This document shows, in pieces, positions 1-47,809 of a stretch of DNA of 64,000 nt. How positions within the stretch are numbered: the first letter of the stretch is position 1; each line of letters opens with the position of its first letter. Location of the stretch: NCBI GenBank assembly GCA_963693365.1, contig CAVNZM010000015.1, positions 1,798,001-1,862,000 on the forward strand, in the 5' to 3' direction. This stretch comes from Amoebidium appalachense. Lineage: Eukaryota > Ichthyosporea. The position numbers were made by a program, and so were the translations under genes. The notes beneath the pieces were generated by a model. That model searched no databases, had not been told where the DNA came from, and was given only the letters and a program-made list of their open reading frames with translations.

Positions 1-102
1 GAGGGGGGGGGGGGGGGGGGGGGGGAAGAGTAAAGGGAACAGTTGGGAAGACTTGGCGGGGAGCGGGGAGGAGGGGGGGGGAATAGGGATAAAAGAGGGG
101 GC

Positions 103-160
<58 letters not shown>

Positions 161-239
161 CTGGCTGGTCTGAGATGGAGCCGATGTTCTTGAACATGTT
201 TCCTCCCAGCTTGTTGACACTGAACCACACCCGTGTGCC
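161..239 (-). CDS. Gene T possible exon after the C1 pair
   Basis: An open stretch between TTTCTGCCGCAG and a weak GTCCCC donor that leads into poly-C. The frame reading [16 protein letters not shown] looks most protein-like but needs a phase-0 predecessor, whereas exon 7 ends in phase 1, so an unseen exon between 240 and 1,488 would be required. No domain is recognised. Confidence 0.35.
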
Positions 240-1193
240 CTGCGGCAGAAAAAAAACGTGTTAGTGGTATAAACAGAACGGAGAGATGATTATGCAAGAA
301 ATGGTGTGTGTGTGTGTGTGTGTGTGTGTTGGCTATTTGTATTGGGGAAAGACAAAAGTACCATGTATGCATGTGCCTGTGTGCCCAGGGAGGAACGAGT
401 GGAGATGGTCTTTTACAAACCACCCCACTGTGGGTGTTTCCAAGTGTGTGTGTGTCCGTGCCGTGTCCGCGCCGTGTCCGTGCCGTGCTTGTGTGAGTGT
501 GTGCGCGTGCGCGTGCGCCGGAGAGGGGGGGGGGGGGGGGGGGGGGGTTCACGGACCACCCAGCTTGGGCGTGTTTCCGAATGCTTGACAACCAGACCAC
601 TAGAACATAGGCCCGGAATGAGAACAATCGGGTAATGTGCCCTGTAACCCTCCTTACGCTTGGCTAGCCCTGTGGGGATTAATGTGTTATGAGCAAAAGG
701 TTAAAACACTCTATACTTTGATAACCTAGAATAGGGAGAAGGCAGGAAAAAGTGGTCAATTCTGGATAAAATTATCCTGCACGAGGAGAATGAGAAGGTG
801 AATACGCTGGAATAAGGCATGAAGTAACTAGAACGAACTTAATTATGACGGCAGACAAACCCGAAAAACTGTAACAGGCGAATGCAAACAGCAAGACACC
901 AAGCAAGGCATAGACAACTGGTCAGATAGGAAGAGGAATGGGGTTTGGTTCTTGTAGGTTTATGTGTGCAAATTGTGTGTGTCCATGTGTGCGCGCACAT
1001 GTGGGTCCGTTTGCGCACATGTGTGCGTGCGTGTGTGTGTTTTACGCGCGCGCGTGTGTGTGCGGGTGTGGGTGGCCATGTATGTGTGTGTGCGTGTGCG
1101 TGCGCGCGCACATGCGTGTGTGTGTTGGGTTGCACGTGCGTGTGCATGTGTACATGCACATAGGTGTATGTGTGTGCGTGTGCCCGGGTATGT

Positions 1194-1224
<31 letters not shown>

Positions 1225-1605
1225 ATATGTGTGCGCGCATGTGTGTGCGTTGTGTATGGTTGCGCGCCCGTGCACGTGCATGTTTAGGGTATGCACGTGT
1301 GCGCACGTACGTCCGTGTGTGTACATGTGTGCCTGCATGAGTGTGTGTGTGTACGTGTGTGTACGTGTGTGCCTGCATGAGTGTGTGTGTGTACGTGCGT
1401 GTATGTGTGTGCCTGCATGAGTGTGTATGTGTACGTGTGTGTACGTGTGTGTACGTGTGTGTGTGTGCTACGTATGTATTGCACATACCCGGGCAGTCGA
1501 TGTTTAGTGCCAGCCTGCCGTCTGGGCTTGGGCCGTAGCAGTGGGCCGGCAGGTCGAGGGTACGGCACTCATGGTGCACGTTGAACCCACACTCTGTGTG
1601 TGTGT

Positions 1606-1649
<44 letters not shown>

Positions 1650-3806
1650 GGGGGGGGGAGGATGTAAGCATTAGAGGGTTGGACATATGGAAGAGACACC
1701 AAATGGTTATGTGTAAAACGTCACGGGGAGGGGGGGAGGAAGGGGGGGGAAGGATTTGAACACGTGCATGCTTCGAGTGTGCACACACCACATACACACA
1801 CGCACACACTCTTTCTCTTCCTCCCCCTTCCCCCAACCCCCTTCCCCACTCCCCCTCCCCCCCCCCCTACACACGCACCCACACACATACACAACCCCCA
1901 CCCCCTTTCCCCCCTCTTCCTCCCCTCCCCCTCTTTTTTCCCTCGTGCTTTCACGCGCGCCTGTTTGGCCTGTTCGCTTTTCTTTATCCCAAAAAAAGAG
2001 GGTTTACGGTAGCTGGGAAGTAAAAGTTTGCCCCGACACATAGACTATTGAGACCCTGGCCATTAGCAAATCGTTGAAAACCATGTGGTGCTTCAAGTCA
2101 ACAGAGTCAGAAAAATGGCGACACAGGTATATATATTTGGATAAGAGGGAAGGGTGGAGTCAGGTAGCGTTAACGCGTTCTTTTATTGTATGTTTACCAT
2201 TTTTTGGGGGAGGAGGGGGGGGGGGGGGGGGGGGGGGCTTTACCTATGCACTTGTCACCTTGCTTGGCTAATCCGTAGAGCTGCCGACAAATGTTAGCAG
2301 GTGGAAAGGATGTTGGGATCAGACACGTGAATGGGTGTGTCGAGATGTGCAAGTATAAGTGTATGTCTATGTCGATGTGCAAGTATAAGTGTATTTCTAA
2401 GTATAAGTGTATTTCTATGTCGATGTGCAAGTATAAGTGTATTTCTATGTCGATGTGCAAGTATAAGCGTATTTCTATGTCGATGTGCAAGTATAAGTGT
2501 ATTTCTATGTCGATGTACAAGTATAAGTGTATTTCTATGTCGATGTGCAAGTATAAGTGTATTTCTATGTCGATGTGCAAGTATAAGTGTGTTTCTATGT
2601 CGTTGTGCAAGTATAAGTGTATTTCTATGTCGATGTGCAAGTATAAGTGTGTTTCTATGTCGTTGTGCAAGTATAAGTGTATTTCTATGTCGATGTGCAA
2701 GTATAAGTGTATTTCTATGTCGATGTGCAAATGTACGTGTAAGGGTGTGCAAGCGTGGGAAGGCATGCGTGTGTGTGTGTATGATACTTTGTGCTTGAGT
2801 ATGTGTGTATGTATGTGTGTGTGTGTATATGATACTTTGTGCTTGAGTATGTGTGTGTGTGTGTATGCTACTTTGTGCTTGAAAAAGTGCGTATGTATGT
2901 ATGTGTGTGTGTGTATGATACTTTGTGCTTGAGCATGTGTGTATGTATGTATGTGTGTGTGTGTGAATGATACTTTGTGCTTGAGTATGTGTGTATGTAT
3001 GTATGTGTGTGTGTGTGTATGTGTGTGTGTGTGTATGATACTTTGTGCTTGAGTATGTGTGTATGTATGTGTGTGTGTGTGTATGATACTTTGTGCTTGG
3101 GTATGTGTGTGTGTGTGTATGATACTTTGTGCTTGAAAAAGTGTGTATGTATGTATGTGTGTGTGTGTGTATGATACTTTGTGCTTGAGTATGTGTGTAT
3201 GTATGTATGTGTGTGTGAATGATACTTTGTGCTTGAGTATGTGTGTATGTATGTATGTGTGTGTGTGTGTATGTGTGTGTGTGTGTATGATACTTTGTGC
3301 TTGAGTATGTGTGTATGTATGTGTGTGTGTGTGTATGATACTTTGTGCTTGAGTATGTGTGTGTGTGTGTATGATACTTTGTGCTTGAGAATGTGTGTGT
3401 GTGTGTATGATACTTTGTGCTTGAAAAAGTGTGTATGTATGTATGTGTGTGTGTGTGAACGATACTTTGTGCTTGAGTATGTGTGTATGTATGTATGTGT
3501 GTGTGTGTGTATGTGTGTGTGTGTGTATGACACTTTCTGCTTGAGTATGTGTGTATGTATGTGTGTGTGTGTGTGTATGATACTTTGTGCTTGAGTATGT
3601 GTGTATGTATGTATGTGTGTGTGTGTTCCGGGCGTAAGGGGAGGGTGGGAGGACCCCCCACCCCCTCCTCCCCCCCCCGGGCCTGGTATGCAAGGCTGGA
3701 CCAGTCAGAGAGAAATGGAAAAACGGGGAGGTAGGCTCACGTGTGACCGTGTGCCCATCAGGTGCCCATGTCCACGTGTGTGTGTGTATGTGTGTGTGTT
3801 TGTATG

Positions 3807-3846
<40 letters not shown>

Positions 3847-4409
3847 CGCGCGCGCGCGCGCGTGTGTATGGATCTGCGCGTGTGCATGTGGGTCCACATG
3901 CATGGGTGTGTGTTCGTGTGTCCAATGCTTCTTATACATGTGCATACATTACAAGCATGCTTACAATTAATAATTTTTAAATTTTAGTTTTTTTTTAATT
4001 TTTTATGCTGATGACCATACCAGCTTGTCGCAGTGCTGGCAGACCGTAGGCTGCTTGTATGTGGCCACCACAAAGGCGTGGTAGTGGCCCGTGGTGGGTC
4101 GGGTCCGGTCCGACCCGTAACATGGCCCGGCTAGGTCCCGGCACTTGTCGTGTGCTACCTTCTTGCAAACTGCATTAAGATGGGGGGAAGAGGAAGGTGT
4201 GAGTGGGCGTGCTGTATTGTGTGTGTGTGTGTGTGGGTGTGTGTGTGGGTGTGTGTGGGTGTGTGTGTGTGTGTGTGGATGCCCGCGCGCATGCTAGGTC
4301 TCTTTCTCCTTCCATAGCCTTTCATTTTATATCACTATCTCTGTCTTTCTCTCTCCCCCCCCCCCCCCCGACACACACACCCACCCCTCTTATATCTCTC
4401 TCTGAGTCT

Positions 4410-4444
<35 letters not shown>

Positions 4445-5214
4445 CCCCCCCCCCCCCCCCCTCCCTCCCTCCCTCCCCCTCCCTCCCCCCCCCCCCTCCC
4501 CTCTCTCCTCAACTACCCTCCCTCCCCCCTCCTGCCCTCCGTACGTGTGTGTTTGTGTGTCTCTGTGACCATGTGTGCCAGCTTGCGCCCATGAGTTTAT
4601 TGCTGTGCAAGTGTGCTTACAAAATGGCTGGGAGCCTGGAGAAACCAATGTCTCTCGCTTTCTCTCTCCCTCCCTGCCCCAAGCCCCCCCCCTCCCCCCC
4701 CCCCTCCCTCCGTACTCATCCTCTCTTCTTCGAGACCCTTTCCCTACTCCTTGTCCACACACACACATACACCAACGCCCATATCTTCTGCAACTACTCC
4801 TCAAGCGCCCCTCTCTGCGTGTAGTGTGCAAAAAGTAATTGTCATTCTGAAGGAAAGGGATAAGGAAACACTGCCACCGTACCTTCACACTTGTAGGTTC
4901 TGTGTGCCAGGGGCACGATCGTCTCTGCGCAGTGCACACAGAACAGGCTGGTGCTGGCTAGCTTGGCCTTAAACTGGTGCACCGGCTGCATGGCCAAATG
5001 TTGAAGGGTGAGTATGAGCGAAAAATTGCATATTTATCAAAAAGGGGGATGGTTTGGCATATGGAAAGGGTACACGCATGCCATTCGCCCACAAAATCCA
5101 AGCTGAATACACATAATTACACAGAGAAAAGTTCGCACCTTGCCGTTCCAGGACTATAATTTGTTTGATCTATAAATCTTAGAACTACAAAAATTAGTCT
5201 CAATGCATGCTTCC

Positions 5215-5246
<32 letters not shown>

Positions 5247-5363
5247 AAAACGCCAACCACACTCACAAACATACACCTACTCACCCACACCTACACACAC
5301 ACACACACATCCACCCACCCACTCACCCCACACACACGCACAAAGACAAACAAACACCCCCAT

Positions 5364-5448
<85 letters not shown>

Positions 5449-8400
5449 ATCTTCTTGATGTCCTTGCGAGCAGCCACTGGGGAGATGGATGGTTGGAGGG
5501 CTGCCTGGCCAGCAGGTTGAAAATGGTTGTCGCTTTGCGTCTAAAAGTAGGTGTGTGAGATGCTGGCCCATATGTTGCGCATCTAAAAATAGGTACGTGA
5601 GATACTATGTTACCTGTCGTACATCAAAAAAAAAAAGATGTGTGAGGTATTGATATTGGGTGTTGCACATCTGAAAATAGGTGTGTGAGATGCTGGCCCA
5701 TATATTGTGCATCTAAAAATAGGTGTGTGAGATGCTATGTTGTCCATTTAAAAATAGGTGTGTGAGATCCTGGCCTATATGCTGCGCATCTAAAAATAGA
5801 TGCGCGAGAGGCTTATCTTACATGTTGCGCATCTAAAAAAAGGTACGTGAGATGCTGGCCCATATGTTGTGCATCTAAAAATAGGTGTGTGGGGTGCTGG
5901 CCCATACACCCACTTCTACTCACAGTGCAAATATCACACCCAGAAATAAAGGTGGGGGAAGGAAGTTCTTGAACAGGGGGAGGGGGGGGGGGGGAGGGGG
6001 GCGGCACACGAGGGAGAGAGGGAAGGAGGGAGGAAGAAAAAATAGGGGGGGGGGGGGGGGGGGTCAGAAAGATGGAGAAAGAAGGGGGGGAGGGGGGGCC
6101 CCCGGGGGGGAAGAGAAAACGACGGAGGGAGAAAGAAAGAAGAGAAAAGAGCGGGGGGAGGGGGGGGGGGGGGGGGGGGGGCACAAGCGTCAAATTTCAC
6201 TGCTCCTACCCAACATTTTACGGTCTATGTCAACACTTATTGACGTGTAGAAAAAACCGACGTCGATACTACGTCATACGGACGTCAGTACGGAAGCCAT
6301 AAATTAATACCATCACCGGTATCCCAGAGCGCAACGAATGGCCCTGCCTTAAAATGGCAATGTACCTTTTTTTTGGCATTTGCCATATAAGGTGCACAAC
6401 CGAAAAAATTCCAAAATAGTCGCTAAACACAATAATACACTTCATTCCGCACTTACCGAAGGGCTAGGGCTGGCGGGCAAGGTTGCGGCAGGGTGGAAGG
6501 CCGTTGGGGATCCCGGTAGGCTGACTGCGGCTGCGGAAAATGTCAATAAATGACTACACCGGTTTAAGAATTAAAACATACAGTTAGCCCCTAATGGTTT
6601 CATAGCTACTACAACATACAATATCATTTGGTTGAGGCAACCCCGGATGTTGAACACTTAGTCCATGGGGGAAAAAGGGCAAAAGCAATAGAGGGAGGCA
6701 TTGGCACAGATTTACCGGTACCAAAGCACAATGGTGTGCCCAAAGGATAGCAATTGCACCCATGCGAGAGTGTAATCTATGTGTCGTGCCTGTCTAAAAA
6801 TGGAAATATTGCTGACTTCTGCACAAAACCCCGTGCATTTCCTTGCTAGCGATGATAATGCATGAGATGTGGAGGTGAAACGATGCCTTCGTGTTTATGT
6901 AAGTTAGTGTGTGGAAGAAGCGGGGAGCTGGAGAGAGGGTGAGGGTGGTGTGTGTGTGTGTGTGTGTGTGTGTGCGCACGCGCGCGCGCGCGCGTGCAGG
7001 GGGGAGGTGGAGGGGGGGGGGGGGGGGGGGGGGGGTAATACAACAGTTGCACAGAGAGAAAAATGTGTGAAAAAAGGGGAGGTGGTTGCATTGTGAGATG
7101 GAGATATGAGGGGAACGGGGTGGTGTGGTGTGTGTGTGGGAGGGGGGGGGGGGGGGGGGGGGGGGGTAAGCAGCCTTGACATTTTAGACAACAGCATCAA
7201 GTAAATAAGGCAAAGGGGAAGCGTGTGGTGGGTGTTGTTGCAGGGCTAGGGGTAGTCAGGGGGGGGGGGGGGGGGGGAAGGGATCCCCTTGCCGGGGGGA
7301 GGGGTAGAGGAGAGTTAGAAGAAGGGGGGGGGGGGGGGGGGGGAGGGGGGGAAGGGAGGGGAGCAATGGAAAGAAGGAGCAACAAAAAGAGATATACGGG
7401 TAGACAGGTAATGCAAACAAACAGAGTTCTTGCTGTTCAAGTGGAGACAACCCCAAAAATGCACGGTTGATGAGAGAGTGGGAAGGTGGTGAGTCCAAAT
7501 ATGCCATTGGAGGAGGGGGGAGGCGAGAAGGCAAGTCCAAATTACCAGAACAAAGGATTCTGGGCTGAAAACGAAGGTGGAAGTACTTGGACGAGGGAAA
7601 CTTCAGAACGATAAGAGTGCGAGGTTGAAGAACATTCTATCATGCAAGATGGGTGGTGGGCTGGAGGCGGAGTTCGCTCTAGAGAAAAAAAAAAAGAAGG
7701 AACCGGACTTGAACAATCCGTCAGCACGAGTGTTGAGTTTAGTTCAGTTCATTTTCAAGTGTGTACGTGTGGGTGCGCGTGCTTGCTCGTAGGTGTAGCT
7801 GTGTGTTTTTGTGTGTGTGTGCGCGCGCGAGCACACGCGTGTGAGTGTGTGGTGCGTGGTGCGTGATTCGTGCCCGTTTGTGTGTAATTAATCACGCATT
7901 TTTGTCAGCAAATAGCTAACACGCAGCGCCTCTTGTGTCTTCATCTTCCCACATCAGTGATCCATAGTTGTCCAGCAGAACAAAAGCGAACGGAAGCATG
8001 TGATACAGCATAAGTTCCTACCCTGGTAACCAGAAACGAGCAACGATGCAGACCTTCATACAAAGAGCTTGTTAGCCCACGATGTCCTCCCATGGCAAAC
8101 AGCATTAAGCAATACAGATCATTAAAAACCACCCACCTTGCCCTTGTAGAAAGCTGCCTGACTGTGGTCTCAGCCCAGACATGGACCTCTGGGGTAAGAG
8201 TGCCGGGGGAGTTAATTCCTTTGGTGGTAAAGGGGGCGGCATCATAGGCACATCTTTCCCCGCTTCCGTTCCGTGGAATGAGGCACCTCGACCTCTGTAT
8301 GCTGGTGGAAGGTAGGGAGGGGAGACTGGTGGTGGCGCTGTGATTGTTGGCAAGGGGGCTTCAGAAGTATAAACTGTAGTAACTTCAGACTGAACCGAGA

Positions 8401-8596
8401 GTAGCTCAAACTTCGTTTCTACTTCATCGAAGGTAGGGTACAGGCTGCTTTGTGGTGCTGCCACCTTATCATTTTCAAGATCAAGTCGGGCAGCTTGGGT
8501 TTCACGACGGGGGATAACAACGGGAGAACTGGGAAGAGAGGTGGATTGACCAAAAGTGGTCCTGTTGGTGCTGGAATTGAACATGGGGTAAGCCAT
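161..8596 (-). CDS. Gene T: proline-rich protein with two tandem C1 zinc fingers (3' end outside window)
   Basis: Eight exons on the minus strand: 8596-8137, 6530-6457, 5504-5448, 4985-4883, 4169-4021, 2280-2244, 1593-1489 and possibly 239-161. The first seven join in frame with GT-AG borders. The protein begins with about 200 residues rich in Pro, Ser and Thr, followed by C1a (exons 4-5) and C1b (exons 5-7). Both fingers show the H, CxxC, CxxC, HxxC, C pattern of the C1 family, which binds diacylglycerol or phorbol esters at membranes. The domain after the C1 pair lies outside the window, so a kinase, GAP or scaffold cannot be distinguished. It is a separate gene from gene U because the ATG at 8,596 has an in-frame TAA twelve bases upstream and a good start context (AAAC before ATGG). 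The introns carry minisatellites and GT arrays. Confidence 0.7.
970..1475. repeat. Alternating purine-pyrimidine GT/GC tract
   Basis: Irregular (GT)n with many CGCG, GTGCGCAC and CATG interruptions, plus a repeated TGCCTGCATGAGTGTGTGTG motif near 1,330-1,430. It lies downstream of gene T exon 7 in the intron. Confidence 0.8.
1489..1593 (-). CDS. Gene T exon 7: end of C1b
   Basis: Encodes [19 protein letters not shown], completing the CxxC, HxxC and final Cys of C1b, then a Gly/Pro-rich linker. The acceptor is formed by the CAG at the end of a (CA)n run. The donor is GTATGT, phase 1. Confidence 0.8.
2244..2280 (-). CDS. Gene T exon 6: 37-bp microexon in C1b
   Basis: Encodes [12 protein letters not shown], the hydrophobic loop of a C1 domain and its third zinc-ligand Cys. 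The acceptor is TTGTCGGCAG. The donor GTAAAG runs directly into a poly-C tract. Joining to exon 7 gives [14 protein letters not shown], restoring the C1 consensus across two splice junctions. Confidence 0.8.
2345..2738. repeat. 30-bp minisatellite
   Basis: About 13 tandem copies of GTATAAGTGTATTTCTATGT plus CGATGTGCAA. Few substitutions occur; one shortened copy is near 2,400. It sits in the gene T intron next to the 37-bp C1 microexon. Because 30 is a multiple of three, several frames stay open. Confidence 0.95.
2775..3625. repeat. Higher-order GT repeat with TGATACTTTGTGCTTGAG core
   Basis: At least 15 copies of ATGATACTTTGTGCTTGAG separated by variable (GT)/(GTAT) spacers. Blocks starting near 2,977, 3,229 and 3,470 repeat the same order of spacers, giving a super-unit of roughly 250 bp. 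Confidence 0.9.
4021..4169 (-). CDS. Gene T exon 5: end of C1a and start of C1b
   Basis: Joins exon 4 to give [12 protein letters not shown], the second CxxC and HxxC of C1a, and closes with AGPC. After a short linker C1b begins with [19 protein letters not shown]. The exon ends after CDKL at a GTATGG donor, phase 0. It carries parts of both fingers, so the two C1 units were not created by simple whole-exon duplication. Confidence 0.8.
4883..4985 (-). CDS. Gene T exon 4: first half of C1a
   Basis: Encodes the opening His (PVHQFKAKL), the first CxxC (CVHC) and the following loop, ending TYKCE in phase 1 at a GTACGG donor. The spacing His to CxxC to Cys matches C1 domains. Confidence 0.75.
5362..5447. 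repeat. (CA)n array
   Basis: About 43 uninterrupted CA units directly adjoining gene T exon 3. On the sense strand it is (GT)n and supplies the donor. Confidence 0.95.
5448..5504 (-). CDS. Gene T exon 3
   Basis: 57 bp, phase 0 to 0, encoding [19 protein letters not shown]. The donor is the first GT of an 86-bp (GT)n array on the sense strand, so the intron starts inside the microsatellite. Confidence 0.55.
5521..5905. repeat. Degenerate tandem repeat, about 42-46 bp unit
   Basis: Seven to nine diverged copies of AGGTGTGTGAGATGCTGGCC plus CATATGTTGCGCATCTAAAAAT, within the gene T intron 2. Confidence 0.9.
6457..6530 (-). CDS. Gene T exon 2
   Basis: 74 bp between a TTTTCCGCAG acceptor and a GTAAGT donor. 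It enters in phase 1 and leaves in phase 0. It continues the low-complexity N-terminus ([19 protein letters not shown]). Confidence 0.65.
8137..8596 (-). CDS. Gene T exon 1: start codon and proline-rich N-terminus
   Basis: Opens with ATG GCT TAC CCC after an in-frame TAA, and ends in phase 1 at a GTGGGT donor. It encodes 153 residues, Ser/Thr-rich then proline-rich, including the short runs [11 protein letters not shown] and MPPPLPPKE, which resemble SH3- or WW-type ligands. There is no signal peptide or membrane segment. An internal acceptor-like AG at 8,571 would also be phase compatible, so an upstream exon is not fully excluded. Confidence 0.7.
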
Positions 8597-8902
8597 GTTT
8601 TCGGCTTACTCCACCTGCCGGTGATTAGACAGATTGAAGTGTATAGTGCAGTTGCATAATATCAATCCTTTCACGATGATTATGGTAAGTAGTGATTAGT
8701 TGTGTCTGCTGCAGCGTGTGGCTTGTGTGTTTGGGGGAGAGCCTGAGATAAAAATTGTGCTTGCTTGTACACCCGAGGTTTTCGTTGTGTTCATGCACAT
8801 AGATCTATAATGGACCAATCGTTTGTTGTCGTGTATTGTAGTTGGCATTTTAAACCTATCTGTCTAACACGTTAAACGCTTTAAATAAAGCTTTTTATAC
8901 TA

Positions 8903-44826
<35,924 letters not shown>

Positions 44827-44994
44827 CTGTGGAAACGTCAACTTCATGCACACACACCATAACGTGCTCATACTCGTACTACACGAATACGTCTAGTACC
44901 GAATTTTTAACATGGCCTAGGAAAGGTAGTCTCAAAGGCTATGTACCCACTGGCTTACATAAGTGGCCGGGCACTACTACACCTGCAACAACAA

Positions 44995-45030
<36 letters not shown>

Positions 45031-45586
45031 AGGCCTCAGACGACTGCCGCGTACTTGCGCTCTTTTCCAGGGCTGCCAGGGTTTGGCGCTCGGTTTGGCG
45101 CTCTTAATCGTATTTCGACAAATTTCGGACATTTTGGCACCCTTTACGGTCGTATTTACTAATTGAATGGCTATTTTTATTCGTAATCGCCGGGTAAATA
45201 CAACGATTTCGGATCGTATTGCAGCCCCTGGTGTTTTCCTGTGTTGTGATTGGCTTTAATTAACAGAAATTAGGAAAACCGGTGACGCCCGGTTGAAGGG
45301 CTCTCGCTTTAACGATTGGCCTTCATATTTTATAAATTACATGTTCTGTATTGCTCTTTCTTTTAAAACTCATGTGCTGCTCCATAGTGATAGAGTTTTG
45401 GGAGGGCTCTCTCTCTAGAGTAGTTACAGATGGCTTCCTTGCAGTTTGTAGCCTAGACATCTTCGTGGCTTTGATGGAGCAATCTAGCCATACGCCAAGC
45501 TTCTCATAGGCTATTCGTGCATCTTCCCCTGCGAGCTCTTAGTCATAAGCGTTAGTAGTACCTCTATCCACATCCGCTTAACAAAA

Positions 45587-45842
45587 GGCCCAACCACTTC
45601 GGCAGAGTCAACTTGCAAAAAGCAGAATTATTCTGCAATAGCAGAATTATTCTGATTTGAGCAGAATCACTCGGCTTTTAGCAGAATAATTTTAGCAGAA
45701 TAATGCTGCTGTTGGCAGAATAATTCAGCTTTTGCAAAATAATTCTGCTTTTAGCAGAATTAGTGTGCTTTTTGCAGAATAATTCTGCTCGGGGCAAGTT
45801 GACTCATCCCATGCAAGTTGACTCATCCCATGTGGTTGGGCC
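45587..45842. mobile_element. Foldback/MITE-like element
   Basis: Bounded by a perfect 11-bp inverted repeat (GGCCCAACCAC at 45,587 and GTGGTTGGGCC at 45,832). Nested inside is a second 12-bp inverted pair (GAGTCAACTTGC at 45,605; GCAAGTTGACTC at 45,794 and again at 45,813). The interior is a chain of palindromic AGCAGAATAATTCTGCT-like units. There is no coding capacity, and a target-site duplication is not certain. Confidence 0.55.
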
Positions 45843-46929
45843 CCTAAAAATAACAGGTCTGCTCCCACAACTGACTCCACCACAACCGCCACGGAAACCA
45901 AAATAGACCCGGCAGGGGGTGGGGTGAGGCGGGTGGGTGGGTGTTGGTGGAGGTGGTGGTGGAGGTGGTAGGGAGGGGAGGGGGGAAGGGGGGTGAGGGG
46001 GGGGGGGGGGTGAGGGGGGTAAAAGCAACGGTTTGGGATTATATCATCGTGAATGTTTATGCTACTATTGAGTTTCTCTAAAACACACCTCAAAATGACT
46101 ACTGCAAGGAGGCATCCGGCTTGTCCTTGATCTCCCACAATCAAACAAACACCTATGAAAGTCGGCCAACATGACGTTGCATGGCTCGAGCAACCTCGGC
46201 TAGGCAACCAGACCAAACAGATGTGCAACACTCTGTGTAGCAGACGGCCGTGTTATCGTGTTGATAAATGGTTGCTACCCGTTCAATTGCTTAAGTGTGA
46301 ACGTTAGAGTTAGAGGCATTTAACAAGCAAAAATTACCTACAGATCACAAAATGACTAACACTTGAAGAGCCGCTACTGTTTGTATTTATTTGGTCCCCG
46401 TTCTAGTCGAACGCTCATCAAACTTTCGAATGGGGAGGATATGTTCTAAGGAAAATTTGGAGAAAGGGGGGTGTGGGGTGTGGTGTGTGTGTGGGGGGGG
46501 GGGGGGGGGGGGCTAATCTAGGAGTTTTACTGAAGATGAATTTGCCGTTTGTCTGTCACCTACTGAAACAAACGTATGTGGTTAGAATAGGCAGGGGAGA
46601 GGGGCCGGGGGGGGGGGGGGGGGGGGAGGTGGACCAGGTGTGCGTGTGTGTGTTCTTTGTTTTGTTTTTTTTTGTTGGGGGGGGGAGTACAGGGAGGGAG
46701 GGGGGGGGGGGAGGGGGGAGGAGGAGGGAGGAGTCGGTTGGTTGGTTATTATCTACGCGCAGGATATGACAAAAATGGCCCTTCTCCTGGTTTGCAATCA
46801 TTCCGTTGTGAGATCGTATCTCGGCAGTTTTTATTTTAATACCAGTGATTCTGTGCACACGTCCATCAAACAGTATAAGAAGCGATCGATATACATGCCA
46901 TCCTTTCCATCTGTTGTTTTTCGTTTAAT

Positions 46930-47293
46930 TTTTTGCGTGTAGCTGGAGAGGTGGGGGACAGGGAGGCAAGGGGGGAGGGATATGCACCTTTGTTTAAGTA
47001 TGCCCCAGATGTGGGCTCCATGATGGTTGATGATATCAGAGGGGTGATATATGCATGCATGCATGTCATCATGATGTTTTACGTTTTAGTAGAAGCTCCC
47101 TTGTGCTGCAAATGTCGGAGGATGGCTGCATGTTCTTATCTCCTGGTGCTCAGCGCCTTTTTTTTTCCTTTATTTGTTGAATGGGGTCGGGCCCCGGGGC
47201 AGGGGGGAAGGGGGGGGGGGGAGGGGGGATTGGTGGGTGGGGAAGAGCGGAGTTGGGAAGGAGGGTTGGGGCAAGGGAGCAGAGCCCGGGGAA

Positions 47294-47324
<31 letters not shown>

Positions 47325-47766
47325 TTTACCGTGATGATAATATCTTGTTTGCCGTTGTTCCCCCAAACGGGAAAAAAATTCTTCCGTGTTCATCTTGAGT
47401 AGGGTCCCTCAGCCAGCACCCGATCTATGTTGTAATATATCAGCTCCCAATAGAGATACGACGGGTACTTTCTCTTTGTCGGAGGGAGAATATGTATAAT
47501 GTAAATCTTCAGTTTATAAAAATAGCGCTTCTGGTGTAATTTAATAACAAAAACTTGAAATCACTGAACGCTGTCTAGATCTCACCCATTTACCAAACAC
47601 CTCCGGCGATCTTCACCACTATTGGTTGCATAGAAGATGTTTACCGTTGCCGGCTTGTGAATGATGGCTTTTCAAGGGCATGCCATGTATTTCAGCTGGG
47701 TGGGTATTGTGAAGGTGCGGGGAAGGTGGAAGCTGCTGCAGCAGCGGCGGCTTGGGGAGAAGGGGA

Positions 47767-47809
<43 letters not shown>

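Noticed and set aside
2345-2738. CRISPR array
   Set aside because: The 30-bp units are contiguous with no unique spacers, and the window is eukaryotic.
2194-3945. 583-residue open frame rich in HTHTH and HRHRNTLI repeats, minus strand
   Set aside because: It is a translation of the 30-bp minisatellite and GT/CA arrays, and it overlaps a real microexon in another reading.
46030-46231. 5' exon of gene U (LLAVVILRCVLEKLNSS)
   Set aside because: The frame is open, but it overlaps the inverted copy of the dispersed repeat and no phase-1 donor joins it to exon 1.
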